A program made the position numbers and the translations under genes. Under the pieces are notes generated by a model that did not search any database, was not told the DNA's origin, and saw only the letters and a list, made by a program, of their open reading frames with translations. Shown in pieces: positions 45,448 through 54,660 of a stretch of 64,000 nt of DNA (positions within the stretch are counted from its first letter, which is position 1; every line of letters begins with the position of its first letter). Source of the stretch: Pseudomonas sp. BBP2017 (GTDB taxonomy: Bacteria; Pseudomonadota; Gammaproteobacteria; Pseudomonadales; Pseudomonadaceae); contig NZ_PVZN01000002.1 in NCBI RefSeq assembly GCF_003024385.1, positions 124,001 through 188,000 of the forward strand, given 5' to 3'.

Positions 45448-46029
45448 ATGACCTACGAAAAATTCAGTGCTGAGAATGCTGCCCTCCTTTTGATCGACCA
45501 CCAGGTCGGGACCATGGGGTGGGCTAAGTCGATGCCTTTCGAAGAGCTCAAGCGCAACGTTCTGATGCTCGCGAAGGCAGCGCGCATCTTGAAGTTGCCC
45601 GTCGTGCTGACATCGAGCATGGAAGAACATGCCCAAGGCCCGCTGCTGAGCGAACTGGAACAGATCCTCCCTGCAGAGTTTGCGGGCCGCGTAAAACGCT
45701 TGGGCATCGTTAACGCAATGGACGACGAAAACTTCGCCGCTGCGGTAAAAGCGAGCGGTCGCAAGAAATTTATCGTCGCTGGGGTGACTAATGACGTCTG
45801 CACCGTGTACCCAGTGCTAACGTTGTTGAGCCAGGGCCATGAGGTGCAAGTGGTTGCGGATGCCGGTGCCTCACCGACGGCCAGGGCAGATGACATTGCA
45901 CTTCGCCGTATGGACAAGGCCGGTGCCACGCTTACCAGCACCAACCAGGTAATTGCCGAGCTGGCAGGCAGCTGGGCCACGCCTGAGGGCGGCCAACTGG
46001 TTCAAGTGGTTATGGAAGCCTTCGGCTGA
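45448..46029 (+). CDS. Isochorismatase-family hydrolase (YcaC type)
   Basis: The 193-residue cysteine hydrolase has an Asp in LLLIDHQVGTMGW, a Lys in GRKKFIVAGV and the nucleophilic Cys in VTNDVCTVYPVLTLL. These form the isochorismatase-like triad in the arrangement of YcaC. YcaC-type enzymes have unassigned amidase or hydrolase activity. ATG at 45448 follows CAGGAG. It is third in the reductase-pirin-hydrolase operon, 46 bases after pirin. Confidence 0.88.
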   Translation: MTYEKFSAENAALLLIDHQVGTMGWAKSMPFEELKRNVLMLAKAARILKLPVVLTSSMEEHAQGPLLSELEQILPAEFAGRVKRLGIVNAMDDENFAAAVKASGRKKFIVAGVTNDVCTVYPVLTLLSQGHEVQVVADAGASPTARADDIALRRMDKAGATLTSTNQVIAELAGSWATPEGGQLVQVVMEAFG

Positions 46030-46070
46030 GTGCGCTTGCGCTGGCTTGGCGCCGATGGCCAAAGGACGAT

Positions 46071-46985
46071 TCAGAGCCCGACGGCCACTTCGCGCAACTC
46101 ATCGCCCTCGCGCAGCACGAAGATGGCGCCCAGGCCCTGGCGTTCGGCCAGCGCCCGGCCGCGTTCCAGCCCCAGCACCATCAGCGCCGTGGCCCAGGCA
46201 TCGGCGTACATGCAGCTGGTGCACAGCACCGAGACCGAGGCCAGGTTGCTCTGCAGGGGCTCGCCGGCTGCCGGGTCCATAGTGTGCGAGTAGGTCTTTG
46301 CGTCCCGCTCGCGCCAGTGCCGGTAATCGCCGGAGGTGGCGATGGCGATGTCGGACAGGTCGAGCGCGCCCAGCACCTCGCGCCGCCCCCTGACTGGCCG
46401 CTCCAGCGCCACCTTCCAGTCACTGCCGTCGGCCTTCACGCCACGGGCGCGCATCTCGCCGTCGATACCCACCAGGTACGCGTCGATGCCGTGGGCCTCC
46501 AGGCAGCGCGCCATTTCGTCCACCGCAAAGCCCTTGGCGATGCCGTTCAGGTCCAGGGTCAGCGGGGCATGCTTGCGCACCCGCTTGAGCGCAGGGTCGA
46601 TTTCCAGCGCCTCGCTGGCGCGCACGGGTCGGCCTGGAGTGCGGCCACTGGACGGCTGCGGGCCGAAGCCGTAGGCCTTGACCAGTTCGCCGACCGCGAT
46701 CTCGAAGGCGCCCCCGGAAGCGACGCTCACCTGCAGTGCGCTGACGAGAACCCAGAGCAGCTCGTCGGGCACTGCCAGCAACTGCCCGCAGGGCGCAGCG
46801 TTCAGGCGCATCAGGTCGGAGTCCGGATTCCAGGTCGACATCTGTCGGTCGACGCTATCGACCGCCGCCTGCAGCGCGGCACCGATGGCGGCGGTATCGA
46901 GCCCGGCCGGAGCCTGCAGCACGGCGCTGAAGCGCGTGCCCATGGTGGCTCCACTCAGGTTGTAGCGCAGCTGTTCAGTAGACAT
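46071..46985 (-). CDS. apbE: FAD:protein FMN transferase (ApbE)
   Basis: The 304-residue protein has the ApbE fold: the start MGTRFSAVLQAPAG, STWNPDSDLMRLN, PLTLDLNGIAKGFAVDEM, LVGIDGEMRARGVKADG and ATSGDYRHWRERDAKTYSHT with the conserved His. It transfers FMN from FAD to Thr/Ser of target proteins. The usual GG-x-F-D-P-T is GGAFEIA here. No signal peptide or lipobox is visible at either candidate start, although the likely target is exported. It overlaps the PepSY-reductase gene by 11 bases and is the last gene of the three-gene electron-transfer operon. Confidence 0.92.
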   Translation of the reverse strand: MSTEQLRYNLSGATMGTRFSAVLQAPAGLDTAAIGAALQAAVDSVDRQMSTWNPDSDLMRLNAAPCGQLLAVPDELLWVLVSALQVSVASGGAFEIAVGELVKAYGFGPQPSSGRTPGRPVRASEALEIDPALKRVRKHAPLTLDLNGIAKGFAVDEMARCLEAHGIDAYLVGIDGEMRARGVKADGSDWKVALERPVRGRREVLGALDLSDIAIATSGDYRHWRERDAKTYSHTMDPAAGEPLQSNLASVSVLCTSCMYADAWATALMVLGLERGRALAERQGLGAIFVLREGDELREVAVGL

Positions 46986-49185
46986 CCTCACGATACCTCC
47001 CTTGCAGGCGGAACTGTTCGACACTGCTGCCCAGCCCCTGCAGCAACGGCTCGATTACCTCGCGAACGCCGGCCGCCATCTCCCGCGAACCGCAGACCAG
47101 CACCTGTGCGCCCTGCTGAAACAGCGTGGCCAGACGCTGTGCGTCCTCGCGCAGGCGATCCTGCACATAGCGCGGCTGCGGCCCCTGGGAAAAGGCCAGG
47201 CCGAGCTCGGTCAGGCGGCCATCGGCCAGGTATGCTTCCAGCTCACGTTCGTAGAGGAAGTCCGACTGCGGATGGCGGCCGCCCCAGTACAGGTGAATCA
47301 AGCGCTGGTTGGCGTTCTTGCGCACGAAGCCGATCAGCGGGGCAAGCCCGGTGCCGGCGCCGACCAGGATCACCGGGTGCCGACCCGCCGCGGGGCGAAA
47401 GTCCGGGTGCGGCTGGATGAAACCCTCAAGCCAGTCGCCCGGCCGCAGCTTGTGCAGGCGGCTGGAACAGAGCCCGCCCGGTTGCCTGCGCACGCAGATT
47501 TCCACGGCCTCGTCCTCGTCGCTGCTGGCGATCGAGTAGAAACGCGGCGCCTGGCCTTCACCCGGGCTGATCGCCAGCAGGTCGCCCGGCATGAAGCGGG
47601 CACGACGCTGCCAGAGGCGCGCCAGGCCACGCGGGCGCGGCTCGGACTGCAGCGCAAAGCGCAGGATGGCCGCCGGCGCCTCGTTCTGCTCGCCATAGAG
47701 TTCCCGGCTGAGCAACTGCAGGCGCTGCAGGGCCACGCGCGGCTGCGCCGGAACGAGCTGCAGCGCGCAGCCCAGCCACTCGCCCAGGTTCTGCGCCAGT
47801 TTCTGGAGCGCCGCCGGCTCAGCACGATCGATGCACTGCAGCGCCAGCGAAGACGCAAAACCCTGCCGTTCGAGCTGCTGCGCCACCTGCTGGGCAAAGC
47901 CGCAGAAATGTTGGAAATGCGAGTCGCCAAAGCCCACCACGGCGGTTTCCAGATCCTTCGACGGCCGGCTGCGCTTGAGCCGCTCGAGAAACTCGCTGGC
48001 CGACTCGGGCGCCTGGCCGTCGCCATAGGTCGAGGCCAGCAGCAGCAGGTGACTGGCCTGCGGGTAGTGCGCCTGCAACTGGTTCATGCTGGCGACGTGC
48101 ACCGGTAGGCCGACAGCCTGCAGCTGCGCATGCAACTGGCGGGCGTAGTGCCAGGTGCTCCCGCCCTGACTGCCGACCAGCAGGATGACCTGCGCCTGAT
48201 CGGCAGGGGTAATGCCGTGCAGATCGCCGATCAGCCGCTTGCGCCGCCACCAGGCCAGCAGGCCCGAGCCGGTGAGAAACAGCAGCGCCACACTGCTGGC
48301 CGCGAGCATCAGCGACCAGAGCGGCGAACTGGCGCCGGTGTGCAGCGTGTAGGCGGTTTCATACAGGCGCTGGGTCAGGCCGTAACGCTGATAGCTGATC
48401 CACTGGCCGCTGGCGGCATTGACGAAGCCCTCACCGGTCGCCGTGCGCAGGCTGTAGTAGCTGGCCTCCTGGCTGTCGCTGGGAAACTCCAGCTCGCGCA
48501 GGTCTTCCAACGCCAGATGGCGCAGCGCCGCCAGGCTGCCCAGGGCGGCAGCCGGTGCCGAATAGGCGGCCTCGGGGTAGTCCGGGCCGGTCTCTTCATC
48601 GCCGCCGATCAGCTCCAGGCTGCTGGCCGACAGGTACAGCCCGCTCAGCGCCAGAAGCGCCAGGACCGGTAGCGCCCAACGCGCCACCACCGTGTGCCAG
48701 TGGGCCAGGCCCTTGCCCGGTGCGATCGGCAGCAGCAGACGGCGCCAGCCTCCCAGGCGGCGGGCCAGCAGCCAGGCCCCGCTCAGGCTGAGCAGCAGCA
48801 GGCCGAGCACGAGCAGGGCGCTCACCCAGCGTCCGGCCGCGCCAAGCAGCAGCTCGCGGTGCAGATCGCGGATCCAGCCCATCAGGGCGGAAGGCTCATA
48901 GGGCCCGATCACCGCGCCGCTGGCCGGATCGACCCGCAGCACGCCGCTGTCCTCGGCCGTGCTGTAGGCCACGTGCAGCTCGCCACTGGGCGCGCGTTCG
49001 ATGCGCTCGATACCCGGCACGCTTGCAGCGATGCGCTCGGCAACCTGCGCCACGCTGTCAGCGGACGTCGATGCCTGCAGTTGTTCGAGCAGCTGGCTGC
49101 TGGCAAGACCAAGGCCGGTCACGGCCGAGATCAGAAGGAGAAGCCCCAGTGCGAGGCTGGCGAGCAGATGGATGCGCTGCGACAT
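46975..49185 (-). CDS. PepSY-transmembrane diflavin reductase
   Basis: The 736-residue membrane protein has four predicted membrane segments with PepSY domains between them, in the first about 310 residues. Histidines suited to bind heme b lie next to the helices (IRDLHREL; GLAHWHTVV; AYTLHTGAS). A flavodoxin-like domain follows at about 330-470 (VILLVGSQGGSTWHYARQL), then an FAD/NADPH reductase (FYSIASSDEDE near 547; VILVGAGTGLAPLIGF near 605; LYWGGRHPQSDFLYEREL). It should move electrons from cytoplasmic NADPH across the membrane. The start follows a GAGGAGG site and lies 11 bases after the DUF2271-like gene. Confidence 0.9.
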   Translation of the reverse strand: MSQRIHLLASLALGLLLLISAVTGLGLASSQLLEQLQASTSADSVAQVAERIAASVPGIERIERAPSGELHVAYSTAEDSGVLRVDPASGAVIGPYEPSALMGWIRDLHRELLLGAAGRWVSALLVLGLLLLSLSGAWLLARRLGGWRRLLLPIAPGKGLAHWHTVVARWALPVLALLALSGLYLSASSLELIGGDEETGPDYPEAAYSAPAAALGSLAALRHLALEDLRELEFPSDSQEASYYSLRTATGEGFVNAASGQWISYQRYGLTQRLYETAYTLHTGASSPLWSLMLAASSVALLFLTGSGLLAWWRRKRLIGDLHGITPADQAQVILLVGSQGGSTWHYARQLHAQLQAVGLPVHVASMNQLQAHYPQASHLLLLASTYGDGQAPESASEFLERLKRSRPSKDLETAVVGFGDSHFQHFCGFAQQVAQQLERQGFASSLALQCIDRAEPAALQKLAQNLGEWLGCALQLVPAQPRVALQRLQLLSRELYGEQNEAPAAILRFALQSEPRPRGLARLWQRRARFMPGDLLAISPGEGQAPRFYSIASSDEDEAVEICVRRQPGGLCSSRLHKLRPGDWLEGFIQPHPDFRPAAGRHPVILVGAGTGLAPLIGFVRKNANQRLIHLYWGGRHPQSDFLYERELEAYLADGRLTELGLAFSQGPQPRYVQDRLREDAQRLATLFQQGAQVLVCGSREMAAGVREVIEPLLQGLGSSVEQFRLQGRYREDVY

Positions 49186-49196
49186 GACCAGCCTCC

Positions 49197-49664
49197 TCAG
49201 AACCGATAGCCGAAGCGGTCGACATAGCCCTGCGCACTGCCTTCCACCGAGCTGGCCTGACTGGTCAGCGGCAGCCTGATCTCGGCGCGGTTGTCGCGCT
49301 TGTCCTCGACGGCGCTGTCGATGCGGATCTCGTATCCGGCGTCGATCAGGGCATCTTCGAGCTCGACGACTACTTCCAGAGTTTCGCCGCTGCCGACGCT
49401 GGCGCCGGTGAGACCGTCGTATTCAGAGCGCTGGTTGCCTGAACGCACCCAGTCAGGCAGATGCTTGTAGTACTTGGCCTTCTTGCCGGCCACCCAGAGG
49501 GTGCGCTGATAATGGCCCTGGGCATCAGTGACGTAGATGGCCAGATAGGCTTCGTTGCCCCGGTACTCCTTGAGAGCGGTCTGCAGGGTGATTTCACGAG
49601 CCTGGGCGGCGACCGGCAGCGCGGTGGCGCCGGCCAGTGCTAGGGTGATGGCGGTCTTGTGCAT
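49197..49664 (-). CDS. DUF2271-like periplasmic protein with candidate flavinylation site
   Basis: The 155-residue protein has a Sec signal peptide (LALAGATALPVAAQA) and a DUF2271-like fold (VTDAQGHYQRTLWVAGKKAK). At about residues 83-89 it reads DGLTGAS, which matches the Asp-x-x-Thr-Gly-Ala-Ser/Thr motif recognised by ApbE; Ser89 would be the FMN acceptor. It is first in an operon with a PepSY reductase and ApbE, so it is probably the periplasmic flavin carrier of this chain. GGAGAGG precedes ATG 49664. The final electron acceptor is not identified. Confidence 0.85.
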   Translation of the reverse strand: MHKTAITLALAGATALPVAAQAREITLQTALKEYRGNEAYLAIYVTDAQGHYQRTLWVAGKKAKYYKHLPDWVRSGNQRSEYDGLTGASVGSGETLEVVVELEDALIDAGYEIRIDSAVEDKRDNRAEIRLPLTSQASSVEGSAQGYVDRFGYRF

Positions 49665-50074
49665 GGCGAACCTCTCCAGAAGGGATGGTTCGACCTTAAC
49701 CGGCCAGCCTGAAACCAAACTGAACGGCCCGCCTCACGTGGTTAAGATGATCTTAAGGCGCGTCAGATAGGCGAAAGTGCAACTGAGAGAAATCCGCTAC
49801 ACCTCGGGGCGTACTAGCGACGCCTGCTACCGCGATTTCGCTTTTGATCGAAGATGTATTGCCGCCGACAATCTAAAGCACGATCTACCTCAGAATATAT
49901 AGCCCGAAATGTCTGCTTCTGGCCCTACGCTGCCCCTTCTGCAAGTGGCGATCTTTTCGATTTACTCATCGAACTTATGTGAATCTGGTATTAGTGCTAT
50001 GTGATTGGCGCGGTTTATCGATTAATCGTTGAAAGGTAATTTTCTTCTCGGTGAAATCAAATCGAGAGCAAGCC
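49665..50074. promoter_or_regulatory. Divergent intergenic region with perfect palindrome
   Basis: TTAAGATGATCTTAA at 49742-49756 is a perfect inverted repeat with 7-bp arms, about 80 bp upstream of the DUF2271-like gene. It is a good operator candidate for this operon. The rest of the 410-bp gap is AT-richer and shows no open frame with coding character. It also serves as the upstream region of the rightward exported hydrolase operon. Confidence 0.5.
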
Positions 50075-51169
50075 ATGATTCACAGCTTCATCCGCCAGAA
50101 CATGCCCGCCGCTGCAAAGGTCGGCAGCCTTTGTTTCGCGCTAGGTGCCAGTGCGTTTGTCGGCGCTGACGATCACGCCCCGCTGATCATCAAGGATCAG
50201 GGCAGCCTCATTGCCGGCGGTGGATTGATCTCCCAGCCGGGAACCTTCGACCCCTACAAACCGTTGATGCCTGACGGCCAGACCTATCACGGCGACCATG
50301 CGTATGCGTTCTATCAGGTTCCCGTCGACGCTCGTGCGCTGCCGATTCTCATGCTGCATGGTGCGGGGCAGTCTGCGAAGTCCTGGGAGACAACGGCCGA
50401 CGGCCGTGAAGGGTTCCAGAACATTTTCCTGCGGCGAGGATTCTCTACGTATCTGATCGACCAGCCGCGCCGTGGCGATGCGGGACGCAGCCTGGTTGAA
50501 ACGACGATCAAACCAGTGCCGGACGAGCAGCTGTGGTTCAACCAATTCCGCATCGGCCTGTGGCCGGAAAGCTTCAAGGGCAGCCAGTTTCCTCGTGGGC
50601 AGGCAGCACTGGAGCAGTTCTTCCGGTCAATGACGCCCAATACCGGGCCTTACGACATTGACGTCGTATCCAATGGCGTTTTCGCGCTGTTGGAAGAAAC
50701 CGGGCCGGCTATCTTGTTCACACATTCTCAGGGTGGCGGCCCCGGTTGGCTGACGGCGATCAAAAGCGCAAATGTGCGGGCCATCGTGGCATTCGAACCG
50801 GGCAGCAGCTTCGTGTTTCCAGAGGGGGAGGTGCCCGCGCCGATTGCCAGTGCGTTCGACACACTTTCGGGGCAGGCCGTATCGGCGGAACAGTTCAAAG
50901 CACTGACCCAAATCCCCATCGTTATTTTCTACGGCGACAACATCCCTGACCAACCGGTTCCGTTACCGGCCCAGGACAGTTGGCGCGCGCGGCTCGAGAT
51001 GGCGCGCCTATGGCGCGATACGGTGAATCGCCATGGCGGTGACGTCAGGCTCGTTCACCTGCCGGAGATCGGTATCAAGGGCAATAGCCACTTTCCTTTT
51101 TCGGACATGAACAACGTCGAGATCGCTGATCTGGTTTCGCAGTTTCTCGCTGAAAAAAATCTTGATTGA
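50075..51169 (+). CDS. Exported alpha/beta hydrolase (esterase-like)
   Basis: A 364-residue protein. A signal peptide is likely (about 1-33, KVGSLCFALGASAFVGA). A hydrolase fold follows: PILMLHGAGQSAKSWETTA with the oxyanion loop, the nucleophile Ser in LFTHSQGGGPGWL, and a His in IKGNSHFPFSDMNN. ATG at 50075 follows a GAGAGC site; a longer frame begins earlier without support. The protein belongs to a group of secreted hydrolases of unknown substrate. It is first of three exported enzymes in this operon. Confidence 0.82.
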   Translation: MIHSFIRQNMPAAAKVGSLCFALGASAFVGADDHAPLIIKDQGSLIAGGGLISQPGTFDPYKPLMPDGQTYHGDHAYAFYQVPVDARALPILMLHGAGQSAKSWETTADGREGFQNIFLRRGFSTYLIDQPRRGDAGRSLVETTIKPVPDEQLWFNQFRIGLWPESFKGSQFPRGQAALEQFFRSMTPNTGPYDIDVVSNGVFALLEETGPAILFTHSQGGGPGWLTAIKSANVRAIVAFEPGSSFVFPEGEVPAPIASAFDTLSGQAVSAEQFKALTQIPIVIFYGDNIPDQPVPLPAQDSWRARLEMARLWRDTVNRHGGDVRLVHLPEIGIKGNSHFPFSDMNNVEIADLVSQFLAEKNLD

Positions 51170-51229
51170 TCAAGAGCGTGACGATATCGGCCACCCCTCT
51201 CACACACTTGAAATGCCAGGAATATTTCT

Positions 51230-52285
51230 ATGATACGAACCACGTTAAAGGCCACGTTGATGGCTACCATGATCGGGATGTCGGGCGTCGAAGCCGAGGC
51301 TGCGGACTACAAGCAGAATCCATTCACGTTGACTTACGGTGGAGCCCTGACCAGGAACGAACCGGGTAAGGTCAACATCCATCCGGTAACCTACAAGCTG
51401 AATGGCCTGGACATTGCCGCCAACGTTTACACCCCGGCGAACTATGATGCGGCGAAAAAATACCCGGTCGTCGTCGTGGCGCACCCCAATGGTGGGGTGA
51501 AGGAGCAGGTCGCGGGCCTGTATGCCCAGCGGCTCGCGGATCAGGGCTACATCACAATCACGGCGGATGCGGCGTATCAAGGGGCCAGTGGTGGTGAGCC
51601 GCGCCATGTGGACAAACCGGTGCATCGCATTGAAGACATCCATGGCATGGCGGATTTCATTACCAGCTATCCCGGCGTCGACAGCAAGCGTCTGGGCTTG
51701 CTCGGTATCTGCGGAGGTGGCGGTTATTCATTGGCGGCGGCGCAAACCGACAAGCGCTTCCAGTCGGTTGCGACCTTGAGTATGTTCAACTCTGGGCTGG
51801 TTCGCCGTAATGGCTATCAGGATTCGCAGCTGTCGACGATTCAGGAACGCTTGCAGCAGGCGTCGGCGGCCCGTGCCCAGGAAGCGGCGGGTGGGGAAGT
51901 GCTCTACGTCGGTGATGCCAAGTTGACTGATGAGCAGATCGCCAAGCTGCCGTTTGAACTGTATCGACAGGGCTTCGAGTACTACGGCAAGACCCACGCG
52001 CATCCCAACTCGACTTTCCGTTACACCCAGAGCAGCCTGATGGACCTGATGAGCTTCGATGCCACGGATCAGATTGAGCTGATCGACAAGCCGTTGCTGA
52101 TGATCGCGGGCAGCAAGGCCGACAGCCTGTACATGTCGCAACAAGCCTTTGCCAAGGCCACCGGTACCCAGGACAAAAAATTGTTCACCATCGATGGCGC
52201 GACCCATATCGACACCTACTGGGTGCCTGCATATGTGGACGTCGCAATGGGCCAGTTGACCGCGTTTTACGCCAGAACGCTCTGA
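51230..52285 (+). CDS. Exported dienelactone-hydrolase-like protein
   Basis: The 351-residue protein starts with a signal peptide ([17 protein letters not shown]). The hydrolase fold has a Cys nucleophile in [15 protein letters not shown] instead of Ser, as in dienelactone hydrolases, plus [17 protein letters not shown] for the oxyanion loop and His in [12 protein letters not shown]. Cys-type enzymes open lactones or act on reactive esters. It follows the first hydrolase by 60 bases and precedes the cupin fusion, so the three genes are probably one pathway in the periplasm. Confidence 0.85.
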   Translation: MIRTTLKATLMATMIGMSGVEAEAADYKQNPFTLTYGGALTRNEPGKVNIHPVTYKLNGLDIAANVYTPANYDAAKKYPVVVVAHPNGGVKEQVAGLYAQRLADQGYITITADAAYQGASGGEPRHVDKPVHRIEDIHGMADFITSYPGVDSKRLGLLGICGGGGYSLAAAQTDKRFQSVATLSMFNSGLVRRNGYQDSQLSTIQERLQQASAARAQEAAGGEVLYVGDAKLTDEQIAKLPFELYRQGFEYYGKTHAHPNSTFRYTQSSLMDLMSFDATDQIELIDKPLLMIAGSKADSLYMSQQAFAKATGTQDKKLFTIDGATHIDTYWVPAYVDVAMGQLTAFYARTL

Positions 52286-52307
52286 CTTGAAGGGATACGT
52301 CCTTATG

Positions 52308-53480
52308 AAGAACACCTTGATAGGCATCGCGGTGTGCGCGGCGGCCCCTTTTGCCGACGCCGGTGCAGACAATGCCAGTGAGTCCCGGATCGCGCAGCAG
52401 ATCAGCCGGGCGGGCAATCAGGCTTCGGTTGCGGGACCTACGGATCATTTCAGCGGGCGGGTACGCGTCAACCCCTTGTTTCCCGCCACGGACGAGATCA
52501 ATGCTTCCGGCGCTTATGTAAGCTTCGAACCGGGCGCACGCTCAGCCTGGCATACCCACCCCGCAGGACAGCGATTGGTGGTAACTTCCGGCGTGGGACT
52601 GGTCCAGGAATGGGGCAAGCCGATGCAGGAAATCCGTCCGGGCGACGTGATCGTCTGTCCTCCAGGCGTCAAGCACTGGCATGGCGCCACTGCGACGAGC
52701 GCCATGACGCATCTGGCCGTGACTGGCTTGGTGGATGGCAAGAGTGTGCAATGGCTGGAGAAAGTGAGCGACGAGCAATACAACGACAACGCCCAAGGTT
52801 CGCAAGTACCGAAAGCCGAGCCTGCGACGCAACTGGTGTCCGAGACGCTGTCTGCCAAGCAACAGGCCATCCCGTTGATGGCCGCCGCCATGGCCACGAG
52901 CAACATGTCCGGGCTCAATGCCGCGTTGAATCAAGGGCTGGATGCAGGCCTGACGATCAGCGAGGCAAAGGAAATTCTGGTGCAACTCTATGCCTACAGC
53001 GGTTTTCCACGCAGTCTCAATGCACTCGGCGAGTTGATGAATGTGGTCGAGGCACGCAAGCAACGCGGCCTTCAGGACGATCCGGGGCGCGAGCCCGGTC
53101 GGGTCATTCCCGTTGGTGATGAACTCCTGGCTGCGGGCAAAGCCAATCAGACGCGAATCGCCGGTGCGCCTGTCCAGGGCCCGTTGTTCGACTTCGTTCC
53201 GGTCATCAACCAGTACTTGCAGGCGCATCTGTTCGGCGACATCTTCGAGCGCGACAACCTGGACTGGCAAAGTCGTGAGTTGGCCACTGTCGCTGCTTTA
53301 GCTGTCACTCCTGGTGTCGAGCCGCAACTGCGCTCGCACATGGCTGCCAGTCTGCGGGTCGGTTTGACCGCTTCACAGTTGCGTCAACTGACCCAACTGC
53401 TGGCCGACCAAGGCGATGCTACTGCGGCCAAGCGCGCCGACGAAGCATTGGCCACCGTCCAGGCCAATCATCCCAAGTAG
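52308..53480 (+). CDS. Exported cupin-carboxymuconolactone decarboxylase fusion
   Basis: The 390-residue protein has a short signal peptide ([20 protein letters not shown]), a cupin at about 55-150 with His ligands in [14 protein letters not shown] and PGVKHWHGA, and two carboxymuconolactone decarboxylase-like segments after it ([16 protein letters not shown] at about 220; [14 protein letters not shown] at about 330). The cupin resembles mandelonitrile lyase-like cupins that commonly occur with carboxymuconolactone decarboxylase. Export of such a fusion is unusual. ATG at 52308 is the likely start. It ends inside the 3' end of the convergent LysR pseudogene. Confidence 0.82.
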   Translation, partial: KNTLIGIAVCAAAPFADAGADNASESRIAQQISRAGNQASVAGPTDHFSGRVRVNPLFPATDEINASGAYVSFEPGARSAWHTHPAGQRLVVTSGVGLVQEWGKPMQEIRPGDVIVCPPGVKHWHGATATSAMTHLAVTGLVDGKSVQWLEKVSDEQYNDNAQGSQVPKAEPATQLVSETLSAKQQAIPLMAAAMATSNMSGLNAALNQGLDAGLTISEAKEILVQLYAYSGFPRSLNALGELMNVVEARKQRGLQDDPGREPGRVIPVGDELLAAGKANQTRIAGAPVQGPLFDFVPVINQYLQAHLFGDIFERDNLDWQSRELATVAALAVTPGVEPQLRSHMAASLRVGLTASQLRQLTQLLADQGDATAAKRADEALATVQANHPK

Positions 53481-54362
53481 CGCAAGGCTTCGCGCAGCAA
53501 CGTGAAAGCCGGTGAACTCTGGCGCCGGCTCGGATAGTAGAGGTGGTAGCCAGAGAACGGTTCGCACCAATCTTCGAGTACCCGAATCAATCGACCTTGC
53601 GCCACATGCGCCTGCACCAGGTCCTCCGGCATATAGGCCAGTCCCAGTCCCTGGAGAGCCGCCTCCAGGCGCATGGCGATGTTGTTGAACACCAACTGGC
53701 CTTCGACCCGCACTTTCAGTTCTTGCCCGTCCTTTTCAAACTCCCAGAGGAACAGGCCTCCGTAAGTCGGCATGCGCAGGGTGATGCAGTTGTGCACCAT
53801 GAGATCACTGGGGATGACCGGCCTGGGGTATCGGGCGAAATATGCCGGGGAGCCAACTACCGCCATGCGCATGTCAGGGCCGATGCGCATCGCGATCATG
53901 TCCTTGGCTACTTGCTGACCCAGCCGTACGCCCGCGTCAAACCCCTCCGCCACAATGTCGGTCAGCCCATAGTCGACGATGATTTCGATATTGAGATCGG
54001 GATTGTCGGGCAGCAGTTTCGCTAGCACCGGATGCAACAGCGTGATCGCCGAGTGCTCACCTGCCGTGATGCGCAATTTGCCGGCTGGTTTGTCGCGGAA
54101 TTCGCTGAGCAAGGCCAGTTCACTGTCGATTTCTTCAAACCGTGGGGGCGATCACCCGCAGCAAATGCTCGCCGGCTTCGGTGGGGGAGACGCTGCGTGT
54201 GGTACGAGCAAGCAATCTGACCCCCAGTCGCTCCTCCAACTGACGAATCGCCCGGCTCAAGGCCGGTTGAGACATGCCGAGCCGGGCGGCGGCGCGGGTG
54301 AAACTGCGCTCTTGAGCCACAGCTGAGAAGATCGCTAGCTGGTCATAGCTTTCGACGGTCAT
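53468..54362 (-). pseudogene. LysR-family regulator broken by one extra G
   Basis: The N-terminal frame (ATG at 54362) encodes a full LysR helix-turn-helix ([20 protein letters not shown]) and stops at TGA 54135-54137. The C-terminal substrate-binding domain continues in another frame from about 54112 to 53468 (LRITAGEHSAITLLHPVLAK). Removing one base from the G run at 54144-54148 restores [18 protein letters not shown], the normal LysR linker. It is therefore a single-base insertion, either a real inactivation, phase variation or a sequencing error. It is convergent with the exported hydrolase operon and would be its regulator. Confidence 0.85.
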
Positions 54363-54502
54363 TTATACGGCCCTGTTATAAACAGCTTGCGATTATGCCA
54401 TCTGTACGATTGATCGCCCGATCCCCAAGGGAGCGAAAAATAAAAAATACCAGGATGATCGCCCGCTTTTGGCCGTGAGCTGCCCTCCACGAACGGCAGC
54501 TT

Positions 54503-54523
54503 TGGGTTGTGGATTCAACCGGT
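54503..54523. repeat. Second copy of the 21-bp inverted repeat
   Basis: TGGGTTGTGGATTCAACCGG plus one T is the exact reverse complement of bases 42440-42460. The surrounding 54363-54660 gap carries no supported gene. The two copies enclose the redox/flavin/exported-hydrolase block. They may be ends of a lost insertion element or boundaries of a transferred segment. Confidence 0.55.
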
Positions 54524-54660
54524 CGAGGGCTTTTTGTGCCTGTAGGACACCAGAACCCCGAAGAGTGACCTATCCTTTTCCCTGTGCGGGGTTTGGCCAT
54601 TCGCCTGCACAACGCCACTGTCTCAGATTAAGCCAACAGAGATAAAGCAGGGGTGTTCCA

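Noticed and set aside
54376..54618. 80-codon minus-strand open frame in the gap before the acyltransferase
   Set aside because: No ribosome site, no coding bias and it covers the 21-bp repeat; most likely non-coding.
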